NCBI GenBank assembly: GCA_963556255.1
Contig: OY744607.1
Span: 5,038,503-5,102,502, forward strand
From: Allolobophora icterica
Taxonomy: Eukaryota; Annelida; Clitellata; Crassiclitellata; Lumbricidae
Direction: 5' to 3'
Length of the DNA stretch: 64,000 bases
The notes beneath the pieces were generated by a model. That model did not search any database and had not been told where the DNA came from. It was given only the letters and a program-made list of their open reading frames with translations. The translations under genes were made by a program, and so were the position numbers. Below are positions 9,942-21,200 of the stretch, piece by piece. Each line of letters begins with the position of its first letter. Positions within the stretch are counted from its first letter, which is position 1.

Positions 9942-10125
9942 TGCTAGAATCGAGAATTGATTGCTAGAATCATGGATTGATTGCTAGAATCGAGAGCTTT
10001 TGCAAGAATCGAGAACTGATTGCTAGGATCAAGAACTTATTGCTAGAATCAAGAACTGATTGCTAGAGGCATGAACTGATTGATAGAATCGAGAAGTGAT
10101 TGCCTGAATTATGAACTGATAGCTC
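9942..10125. repeat. 20-bp satellite, block 3
   Basis: Degenerate 20-bp units as in blocks 1 and 2. They fade out near 10125 into GCTCGCGGACCAGAGAG, after which the 25-bp array begins. Confidence 0.85.
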
Positions 10126-10139
10126 GCGGACCAGAGAGT

Positions 10140-13100
10140 ACTTAAGCAACGATATATCAACTAATCAAAATCAACGATCAATCAACCAATCAAAATCAAC
10201 CAAGCATCAACCAATCAAAATTAACAAAGCATCAACCAATCAAAATCAACGATATATCAACCAATCAAAATCAACGAAACATCAACCAATCAAAATCAAC
10301 GAAACATCAGCCAATCAAAATCAACGATATATCAACCAATCAAAATCAACGATCAATCAACCAATCAAAATCAACGAAACATCAGCCAATCAAAATCAAC
10401 GAAACGTCAACCAATCAAAATCAACGATATATTAACCAATCAAAATCAACGAAACATCAGCCAATCAAAATCAACGAAACATCAACCAATCAAAATCAAC
10501 AAAACATCAACCAATCAAAATAAACGAAACATCAACCAATCAAAATCAACGATATTTCAACCAATCAAAATCAACGATCAATTAACCAATCAAAATCAAC
10601 GATATATTAACCAATCAAAATCAACGAAACATCAACCAATCAAAATCAACGAAATATCAGCCAATCAAAATCATAGATCAACCAACCAATCAAAATCAAC
10701 GAAACATCAGCCAATCAAAATCAACGAAACATCAACCAATCAAAATTAACGAGAATTTAACCAATCAAAATCAACGATCAATCAACCAATCAAAATCAAC
10801 GAAACATCAGCCAATCAAAATCAACGATATATCAACCATACAAAATCAACGAAACATTAGCCAATCAAAATCAACGAAACATCAGCCAATCAAAATCATA
10901 GATCAATCAACCAATCAAAATCAACGAAACACTAGCCAATCAAAATCAACGAAACATCAGCCAATCAAAATCAACGAAACACTAGCCAATCAAAATCAAC
11001 GAAACATCAGCCAATCAAAATCAACGATATATCAACCATACAAAATCAACGAAACATTAGCCAATCAAAATCAACGAAACATTAGCCAATCAAAATCAAC
11101 GAAACATCAGCCAATCAAAATCAACGATATATCAACCAATCAAAATCAACGAAATATCAGCCAATCAAAATCAACGAAACATCAGCCAATCAAAATCAAC
11201 GAAACATCAGCCAATCAAAATCAACGATATATCAACCAATCAAAATCAACGATATTTTAACCAATCAAAATCAACGAAACATCAACCAATCAAAATCAAC
11301 GAAATATCAGCCAATCAAAATCAACGAAACATCAACCAATCAAAATCAACGAAACACTAGCCAATCAAAATCAACGAAACATCAGCCAATCAAAATCAAC
11401 GATATATCAACCAATCAAAATCAACGAAACATCAACCAATCAAAATCAACGAAACATCAGCCAATCAAAATCAACGAAACATTAGCCAATCAAAATCAAC
11501 GAAGCATCAGCCAACCAAAATCAACGAAACATCAACCAATCAAAATCAACGAAATATCAGCCAATCAAAATCAACGATATATCAACCAATCAAAATCAAC
11601 GATCAATCAACCAATCAAAATCAACGAAACATCAGCCAATCAAAATCAACGAAACGTCAACCAATCAAAATCAACGATATATTAACCAATCAAAATCAAC
11701 GAAACATCAGCCAATCAAAATCAACGAAACATCAACCAATCAAAATAAACGAAACATCAACCAATCAAAATCAACAAAACATCAACCAATCAAAATAAAC
11801 GAAACATCAACCAATCAAAATCAACGATATTTCAACCAATCAAAATCAACGATCAATTAACCAATCAAAATCAACGATATATTAACCAATCAAAATCAAC
11901 GAAACATCAACCAATCAAAATCAACGAAATATCAGCCAATCAAAATCATAGATCAACCAACCAATCAAAATCAACGAAACATCAGCCAATCAAAATCAAC
12001 GAAACATCAACCAATCAAAATTAACGAGAATTTAACCAATCAAAATCAACGATCAATCAACCAATCAAAATCAACGAAACATCAGCCAATCAAAATCAAC
12101 GATATATCAACCATACAAAATCAACGAAACATTAGCCAATCAAAATCAACGAAACATCAGCCAATCAAAATCATAGATCAATCAACCAATCAAAATCAAC
12201 GAAACACTAGCCAATCAAAATCAACGAAACATCAGCCAATCAAAATCAACGAAACACTAGCCAATCAAAATCAACGAAACATCAGCCAATCAAAATCAAC
12301 GATATATCAACCATACAAAATCAACGAAACATTAGCCAATCAAAATCAACGAAACATTAGCCAATCAAAATCAACGAAACATCAGCCAATCAAAATCAAC
12401 GATATATCAACCAATCAAAATCAACGAAATATCAGCCAATCAAAATCAACGAAACATCAGCCAATCAAAATCAACGAAACATCAGCCAATCAAAATCAAC
12501 GATATATCAACCAATCAAAATCAACGATATTTTAACCAATCAAAATCAACGAAACATCAACCAATCAAAATCAACGAAATATCAGCCAATCAAAATCAAC
12601 GAAACATCAACCAATCAAAATCAACGAAACATCAGCCAATCAAAATCAACGATATATCAACCAATCAAAATCAACGAAATATCAGCCAATCAAAATCAAC
12701 GAAACATCAACCAATCAAAATCAACGATCAATCAACCAATCAAAATCAACGAAACACTAGCCAATCAAAATCAACGAAACATCAGCCAATCAAAATCAAC
12801 GATATATCAACCAATCAAAATCAACGAAACATCAACCAATCAAAATCAACGAAACATCAGCCAATCAAAATCAACGAAACATTAGCCAATCAAAATCAAC
12901 GAAGCATCAGCCAACCAAAATCAACGAAACATCAACCAATCAAAATCAACGAAATATCAGCCAATCAAAATCAACGATATATCAACCAATCAAAATCAAC
13001 GATCAATCAACCAATCAAAATCAACGAAACATCAGCCAATCAAAATCAACGAAACGTCAACCAATCAAAATCAACGATATATTAACCAATCAAAATCAAC

Positions 13101-16100
13101 GAAACATCAGCCAATCAAAATCAACGAAACATCAACCAATCAAAATAAACGAAACATCAACCAATCAAAATCAACAAAACATCAACCAATCAAAATAAAC
13201 GAAACATCAACCAATCAAAATCAACGATATTTCAACCAATCAAAATCAACGATCAATTAACCAATCAAAATCAACGATATATTAGCCAATCAAAATCAAC
13301 GAAACATTAGCCAATCAAAATCAACGAAACATCAGCCAATCAAAATCAACGATATATCAACCAATCAAAATCAACGATCAATCAACCAATCAAAATCAAC
13401 GAAACATCAGCCAATCAAAATCAACGAAACGTCAACCAATCAAAATCAACGATATATTAACCAATCAAAATCAACGAAACATCAGCCAATCAAAATCAAC
13501 GAAACATCAACCAATCAAAATAAACGAAACATCAACCAATCAAAATCAACAAAACATCAACCAATCAAAATAAACGAAACATCAACCAATCAAAATCAAC
13601 GATATTTCAACCAATCAAAATCAACGATCAATTAACCAATCAAAATCAACGATATATTAACCAATCAAAATCAACGAAACATCAACCAATCAAAATCAAC
13701 GAAATATCAGCCAATCAAAATCATAGATCAACCAACCAATCAAAATCAACGAAACATCAGCCAATCAAAATCAACGAAACATCAACCAATCAAAATTAAC
13801 GAGAATTTAACCAATCAAAATCAACGATCAATCAACCAATCAAAATCAACGAAACATCAGCCAATCAAAATCAACGATATATCAACCATACAAAATCAAC
13901 GAAACATTAGCCAATCAAAATCAACGAAACATCAGCCAATCAAAATCATAGATCAATCAACCAATCAAAATCAACGAAACACTAGCCAATCAAAATCAAC
14001 GAAACATCAGCCAATCAAAATCAACGAAACACTAGCCAATCAAAATCAACGAAACATCAGCCAATCAAAATCAACGATATATCAACCATACAAAATCAAC
14101 GAAACATTAGCCAATCAAAATCAACGAAACATTAGCCAATCAAAATCAACGAAACATCAGCCAATCAAAATCAACGATATATCAACCAATCAAAATCAAC
14201 GAAATATCAGCCAATCAAAATCAACGAAACATCAGCCAATCAAAATCAACGAAACATCAGCCAATCAAAATCAACGATATATCAACCAATCAAAATCAAC
14301 GATATTTTAACCAATCAAAATCAACGAAACATCAACCAATCAAAATCAACGAAATATCAGCCAATCAAAATCAACGAAACATCAACCAATCAAAATCAAC
14401 GAAACATCAGCCAATCAAAATCAACGATATATCAACCAATCAAAATCAACGAAATATCAGCCAATCAAAATCAACGAAACATCAACCAATCAAAATCAAC
14501 GATCAATCAACCAATCAAAATCAACGAAACACTAGCCAATCAAAATCAACGAAACATCAGCCAATCAAAATCAACGATATATCAACCAATCAAAATCAAC
14601 GAAACATCAACCAATCAAAATCAACGAAACATCAGCCAATCAAAATCAACGAAACATTAGCCAATCAAAATCAACGAAGCATCAGCCAACCAAAATCAAC
14701 GAAACATCAACCAATCAAAATCAACGAAATATCAGCCAATCAAAATCAACGATATATCAACCAATCAAAATCAACGATCAATCAACCAATCAAAATCAAC
14801 GAAACATCAGCCAATCAAAATCAACGAAACGTCAACCAATCAAAATCAACGATATATTAACCAATCAAAATCAACGAAACATCAGCCAATCAAAATCAAC
14901 GAAACATCAACCAATCAAAATAAACGAAACATCAACCAATCAAAATCAACAAAACATCAACCAATCAAAATAAACGAAACATCAACCAATCAAAATCAAC
15001 GATATTTCAACCAATCAAAATCAACGATCAATTAACCAATCAAAATCAACGATATATTAACCAATCAAAATCAACGAAACATCAACCAATCAAAATCAAC
15101 GAAATATCAGCCAATCAAAATCATAGATCAACCAACCAATCAAAATCAACGAAACATCAGCCAATCAAAATCAACGAAACATCAACCAATCAAAATTAAC
15201 GAGAATTTAACCAATCAAAATCAACGATCAATCAACCAATCAAAATCAACGAAACATCAGCCAATCAAAATCAACGATATATCAACCATACAAAATCAAC
15301 GAAACATTCACCTTGTGCTGTCAGCTCGTGGAGCTCTAGCGATCGTCCTGGTGAACACACTCCACCATCTCCTATTCGATGACAAGTCTCGCAACTATCA
15401 CCGTTTTTGGCTTAGTGTGTTTCATGACGATTTTCTTGGCAAGTTAACAGGGGTGGTTTGCCATTGCCTTCCCCTGGTTTTGCCTGCCGTGCCCGTTCGT
15501 TCCCCTTCCTAGGAAGGGTACCAACGGTCCGCACCACGAGAAGGTGGGCACGGAGGACTTTGGTTCACCAGCCCAGGTCGGATCCGAGTCTACGCTCAAC
15601 AGAGACGTCGGTCAGGTCGCCTCCCCGTTTTACTCTGTACTAGAGTGACTGGTGAACCTTTGCGGACGAAACATTAGCCAATCAAAATCAACGAAACATC
15701 AGCCAATCAAAATCATAGATCAATCAACCAATCAAAATCAACGAAACACTAGCCAATCAAAATCAACGAAACATCAGCCAATCAAAATCAACGAAACACT
15801 AGCCAATCAAAATCAACGAAACATCAGCCAATCAAAATCAACGATATATCAACCATACAAAATCAACGAAACATTAGCCAATCAAAATCAACGAAACATT
15901 AGCCAATCAAAATCAACGAAACATCAGCCAATCAAAATCAACGATATATCAACCAATCAAAATCAACGAAATATCAGCCAATCAAAATCAACGAAACATC
16001 AGCCAATCAAAATCAACGAAACATCAGCCAATCAAAATCAACGATATATCAACCAATCAAAATCAACGATATTTTAACCAATCAAAATCAACGAAACATC

Positions 16101-16996
16101 AACCAATCAAAATCAACGAAATATCAGCCAATCAAAATCAACGAAACATCAACCAATCAAAATCAACGAAACATCAGCCAATCAAAATCAACGATATATC
16201 AACCAATCAAAATCAACGAAATATCAGCCAATCAAAATCAACGAAACATCAACCAATCAAAATCACCGATCAATCAACCAATCAAAATCAACGAAACACT
16301 AGCCAATCAAAATCAACGAAACATCAGCCAATCAAAATCAACGATATATCAACCAATCAAAATCAACGAAACATCAACCAATCAAAATCAACGAAACATC
16401 AGCCAATCAAAATCAACGAAACATTAGCCAATCAAAATCAACGAAGCATCAGCCAACCAAAATCAACGAAACATCAACCAATCAAAATCAACGAAATATC
16501 AGCCAATCAAAATCAACGAAACATCAACCAATCAAAATCAACGAAATATCAGCCAATCAAAATCAACGAAACATCAACCAATCAAAATCATAGATCAATC
16601 AACCAATCAAAATCAACGAAACATCAGCCAATCAAAATCAACGAAACATCAACCAATCAAAATCAACGATATTTTAACCAATCAAAATCAACGAAACATC
16701 AACCAATCAAAATCAACGAAACATCAACCAATCAAAATCAACGAAACATCAGCCAATCAAAATCAACGATATATCAACCAATCAAAATCAACGATATATC
16801 AACCAATCAAAATCAACGATCAATCAACCAATCAAAATCAACGAAACATCAACCAATCAAAATCAAAGAAATATCAACCAATCAAAATCAACGAAACATC
16901 AACCAATCAAAATCAACGAAACATCAGCCAATCAAAATCAACGATATGTCAACCAATCAAAATCAACCAATCAAAATCAACGATCAATCAACCACT
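10140..16996. repeat. 25-bp satellite array with 1400-bp higher-order period
   Basis: About 260 units of 25 bp share the core CCAATCAAAATCAACG, followed by a variable AAACATCAG, ATATATCAA or ATCAATCAA segment. Rare variants repeat at long range. GAAGCATCAGCCAACC occurs at 11501, 12901, 14676 and 16443, and TCATAGATCAACC at 10671, 11946, 13721 and 15121. Spacings are 1400 bp (56 units) or differ from it by whole units, so there is a higher-order repeat. A 375-bp local duplication (gatat landmarks at 12976 and 13351) explains the 1775-bp spacings. The plus strand has about one G per unit. Every unit keeps a CCAAT motif. Confidence 0.95.
15309..15665. mobile_element. 357-bp insertion in the 25-bp array
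   Basis: Non-repetitive, GC-richer sequence interrupts the array. The 10 bases ACGAAACATT occur on both sides (15299-15308 and 15666-15675), and only one copy is expected from the array register. The distance between flanking higher-order landmarks is 1767 bp instead of 1400, and the excess of 367 equals 357 + 10. Insertion with a 9-10 bp target duplication is therefore firm. I see no terminal inverted repeats, poly-A tail or clear pol III boxes, so the class is unknown. Short open frames inside it (15315-15643) carry no recognisable domain. Confidence 0.85.
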
Positions 16997-17059
16997 TATA
17001 ATTGTTTCCAGAAAGCTTAACTTCTTATTGTTGGTGTTATATCAATGTGTCAATTAAAA

Positions 17060-17165
17060 GGAAGGACTGGGAGGGTTTGGGACGGGGAAAGCAGGGGATA
17101 GGGCGGGGGCGGAACGGGAAAATAATTGAGGCGGAGGACAGGAGGGGAGGGCAGGGATCGGGGAG
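17060..17165 (+). other. G-rich stretch with two quadruplex-type motifs
   Basis: The plus strand has GGGAGGGTTTGGGACGGGG (17069-17087) and, further on, GGGGAGGGCAGGGATCGGGG (about 17144-17163). Each has four G-runs with short loops. It lies between the G-poor 25-bp array and the last 20-bp satellite block, about 1 kb upstream of RanGAP1. Confidence 0.7.
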
Positions 17166-17204
17166 CGATTTGCCTCTTGATTTTGCCTCTGGTTACGGTC
17201 CTGA

Positions 17205-17400
17205 TTACCTGAATCATGAACTGATTGCTAGAATCGAGAACTTAATGCTAAAATAGGGCCTAACGAACTGGTTGCAAGAGTCGAGTACTGATTGCTAGAA
17301 TCGAGAACTGATTGCTGCAATCATGAATTGATTGCTAGAATCAAGAGCTGATTGCTAGAATCGAGAATTCAATGCTAGAGTAACGAACTGGTTGCTATAT
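17205..17400. repeat. 20-bp satellite, block 4
   Basis: The unit is the same as at 7668-10125 (GCTAGAATCGAGAACTGATT with variants). Its reappearance beyond the 25-bp array suggests that the larger array arose or landed within a pre-existing 20-bp satellite. Confidence 0.85.
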
Positions 17401-17929
17401 TTTTACTTACTGAAAATAAATTCTTGCCCCTACAATGACAAAGATATCAAACAGAGAAATCTGAATTTCAAAATACCTGTTGAATCTTGTTCTTTGGTGC
17501 GATGAACACTTTTCTCTGCTGATGGTTTGGATTCATTTGCTTATATCTTCGTTTATTAATAATTTCTCACTGACAGAACGCAATGAGGTACAATTAACAA
17601 TTAATTAATTTACAGAAAAGATATATTATAATGATTCTAAATCTCTGGACCTGTACGGAATACGTCAGTTAGCCATGCAATAGTATAATATGTGTTCTGA
17701 ATATTTGTGGAAGAATGTAGGGCCTACTTTTCGTTTTATAAGAGGATCCTCGTTTTACAAGATTCGTTTATAAGAGCAGGTCCTGGCACTTGATTGTATC
17801 GCTGCTTCACTTCAAATTTAGGAACCCAATTAAAGAGCTTCATAGTATAGTTTTGGTCGTTGCAGCATGAGGAAATGTTGGTGAAGTCGTGAGGATGAAA
17901 TTGGGATTTAAGGTTTATTTTTTCTGTAA
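17401..17929. other. intergenic upstream of RanGAP1, no gene recognised
   Basis: AT-rich sequence with no exon, RNA gene or repeat boundary that I can support. Confidence 0.4.
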
Positions 17930-18124
17930 AGAAGAAAGAATTTGAATTGATGATAATGTTCCAGTCTCCTCGTTGTGAAGAGCCTGCGGTTGTTACATCC
18001 GGGCACTCGATGTAAACTCGGCGATCCTTTGGCGCTTGCTGACATTTTCGGGCGTAATCAAGAGATCGATTCTAATTAGGTTATTGATTTTAAAAACATC
18101 TTGCGACATTATAGGCCGAAAATA
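17930..18124 (+). promoter_or_regulatory. likely RanGAP1 promoter and 5' untranslated region
   Basis: The roughly 200 bp before the start codon contain a GC-richer patch with several CpGs (about 17970-18055) in otherwise AT-rich surroundings. No TATA box is evident. This is inferred from position only and the transcription start cannot be fixed. An in-frame ATG at 18101 precedes the preferred start at 18125. Confidence 0.35.
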
Positions 18125-18242
18125 ATGGCTACTGGTGAAATCGACTGCCTTGCCGACAAACTGGTAAAGACGTCGATCGGCGAAGTGGGCGTGGTATTGA
18201 GCTTTGCGGGCGATGGATTGAAACTAGACGGCGAGGAAGATG
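18125..18242 (+). CDS. RANGAP1: RanGAP1 exon 1 (start codon)
   Basis: Codes residues 1-39 and the first base of codon 40. The N-terminal helix [15 protein letters not shown] is followed by [15 protein letters not shown]. The donor is G|GTAGAG (phase 1). Read on past the donor, the frame runs to a stop near 18334 with no family similarity, which supports the splice. Confidence 0.85.
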
Positions 18243-21200
18243 GTAGAGTACCGTTGCACGTGTACCCTGTTATTGTTTTCGATTCGAGTAGACTCCTCCA
18301 ATCCCTCTTGACTTATTATGAACTGTGCACATAACTGAATCCTCTGCATTCTCATTTAAACATAATTATTGCTGCTTGTTACTGTGAATTAAAAATATGA
18401 CCCCACGTGTATGCTAATGATTGCATTGTCAAACCATTCAACCCTCCCCCGAAATCGTCTTTCAACCGCGCTGAACACGCGTGAGAAACGAAACTAACGT
18501 ATTGTACGGTAAACACGAATAAATGAATAATAATAATAATAATAATAATAAGAATTAACAATAGGCTGAATGATGTATTGCATATGGTAATAGTGTCGAT
18601 TATGAACCTAAAGAAAGTTGTGTTATATCTGCAGTTGCCAGGATTGTCAAAGCAATAGACTCGAATACAAATCTCAGTGTTTTGGATTTGAAAGGCAACA
18701 CATTGGGCGTCGATGCAGCCAAAGCTGTCGGTACAGCACTGACAAAACATCCCGAATTGAAGGTAACTCAATATTATAAAGAACCATAGCAGCGTACTTT
18801 GTCAGTTTGAATTATTAAACGAAGATATATTATTATTATTAAACAAGTTTCCAAAAGGTCAAAGAAAAAAGACTTGCTAATGTTGTGCAATTGTGGTTGA
18901 TGATATCTGTGGATGCTTTTGTGATGCTAGTGTCGATCATGTTTTAACGTACTTTGTGTTATGTGTTAATGTACTGTGTTATGTGTTAACATTGTAGAGG
19001 GCGTTATGGAGCGATCTCTTCACGGGTCGTCTAAAGACGGAAATTCCAGCGGCCTTGGTTTGTTGCAATTTCTTTTAGTCTCTAATTATGTTCAGGAAGT
19101 TGAAGTAACGAACTGAGCTAATAAAAGAATGGTTCAAATTGCAGTGTAAGCCAGCGGGTTGAAATGATTGAAATTCCTAAATCATTGTTGAACAGTCTTG
19201 TACTTCTGTAGGTTCTAATCTAATCTTATCTTGTTTAATCTAATCTAATCTTATCTGTTGACTTCTATAGCACCATTATCATTTGCAAATCCAGCAGTCG
19301 TCTATACGAGATGTGGTGACTGTTCCTTCTCTAGCGCTGGACCCGCTGCGTGAAAGTCATCCTGACCATTTAAATAACCCACCATCTCTGGAGACATTCA
19401 GATCACAGCTATCAAGACCTATCGTTTAAACTATCATATGACTCGTTGATTTTCTTAACTTAGATGTACAACGCCATTTTTCGGCCTTGGCCGTTTTGTG
19501 GCACTATATAAATCGTTTTATTGTTATGTTTTGTTTTTGTTATCATAAAGTCATCACAAGTCATCAATCAGTGGTCCGTTAAAGCGAGATTATGATAGAT
19601 AAGAGAAGAGTCGGGCTATGATGATTGGTAGACAAGTTGAAAGAGATGAGTGTTAGAAATGATGTAACACAGAACTGGGTAGAGGATTTTTAAGCTTAAA
19701 CTCTGCTGTTTGGTATGCCCAAAAGCGGAGGCATTGCTAAGGGGATGTCTAAAAAGAACATCCGCAATATATTACCTACTTGGGCCCCATCCTTCCTCTC
19801 TCCAGATATGACCTACTTTGGATACTACCTTCCTCTGTCCAGATATGACCTACTTTGTACCATTCCTTCCTCTGTCCAGATATGACCTACTTGGGCCCCT
19901 TCCTTCCTCTGTCCAGATATGACCCACTTTGTACCAAGCTGTCTTGGAGCAAGGCACAGCAGGTTTTTGAGGCAAACTAATATTTAGTATTAATCGTGAT
20001 GAGCTGTGATTTATGTATGTATTTATATAGCACCACAACACAGCCGAGGTTGAAGAAAGGGGTGCAGTACACGAGTTACAAAAATCAATGACAGTCATTG
20101 TAACAGTTTCTACAATGATTTTTTTAGAAATTCCTGTGCAATGGGTTGATTGAGGCAAGTGCTTCATTGGTCGAGTTGGATGTTAGCGACAATGCGCTCG
20201 GTCCAAATGGTATGAATGGAATTGTCGACTTCCTCAAGAGCTCCTGTTGTTTCTCGCTCCAAGAACTCCGGCTGAACAACAACGGACTGGGCCCAGACGG
20301 CGGAACGGTAAACAGTCATTCTTGTTAATAAATGGGGAGGGGCATAGAGTAATGGTAACACTCATGGCCAGGAGAATATAAGTAACGCGGATCGACTCCC
20401 GAAACCCCCTCTAGGGCGGCGCCTTGCATGGCTGCCAAATCGTGTGTTTAATTAAGATCTTGATTGTACTTTCATGTTTCAATGTCATCTTACTGCATCT
20501 GTTGGTTTGAAATAATAAAGAATATAATTGTTATTATTAATTATTATATAGGAGGCTTTGTATACAACTGGGCTTTGTTATAATGGGCTTCATTATGACA
20601 CAAATTCTGGTATTGGAAATAGACACTGTAGCTGATTGGTTACAGCGCTCGCCTTATAATGCGGAGAGCCAGGTTCAAATCTCTCTGAGATGGTCATTGT
20701 TTAGGGACCTTGAGCAAGTTCTTTGCTCACAATTGCTCAGTGCCATTGATTGATGCTTGGTCATTAGATAGTGTTTAATAAATACGTAATAATAATAATA
20801 ATAATAATAATAATGGTATGATATGTTCAGGAGAATCAATTAATCAGACAACTAAGCATTTATATAGCGCCCTTCAAGGAAACTATTCAGAGCGCTCCCA
20901 GCCCAACCCCAGCGAAAGAGAGTCTTTAGAACAGAGAAGAAAACGGTGGACAAGTCTCAAAGAAGAGACCTCATGTAATGGAGGAAGCCCAGCCACAGAG
21001 AAAGCACACTGCTACATAGTAGTGGTGCATGCTAAAGCAGGGGTTCTCAAACGGTGGTACGCGTACTCCCAGGGGTTTGCCAGGTGTCGCTAAGGGGTAT
21101 GCGAAAAAAATTGAAACAAAATAATTTTATATGAGTTTATTTCCATGTTTCTTTGATTAGCTGTTGACTATTGAAGTCACTATTATACGTCACTATTCTA

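Noticed and set aside
15652..16077. 141-codon frame rich in N, Q, S and K
   Set aside because: It is a reading of the 25-bp array, and other stretches of the same array are full of stops.
10140..16996. CRISPR-like regular repeats
   Set aside because: Units are contiguous 25-mers with no unique spacers, in a clearly eukaryotic context with no cas genes.
18101..18124. Upstream in-frame ATG as RanGAP1 start
   Set aside because: It would add eight residues absent from the family; the ATG at 18125 gives the conserved N-terminus. It cannot be fully excluded without transcript data.
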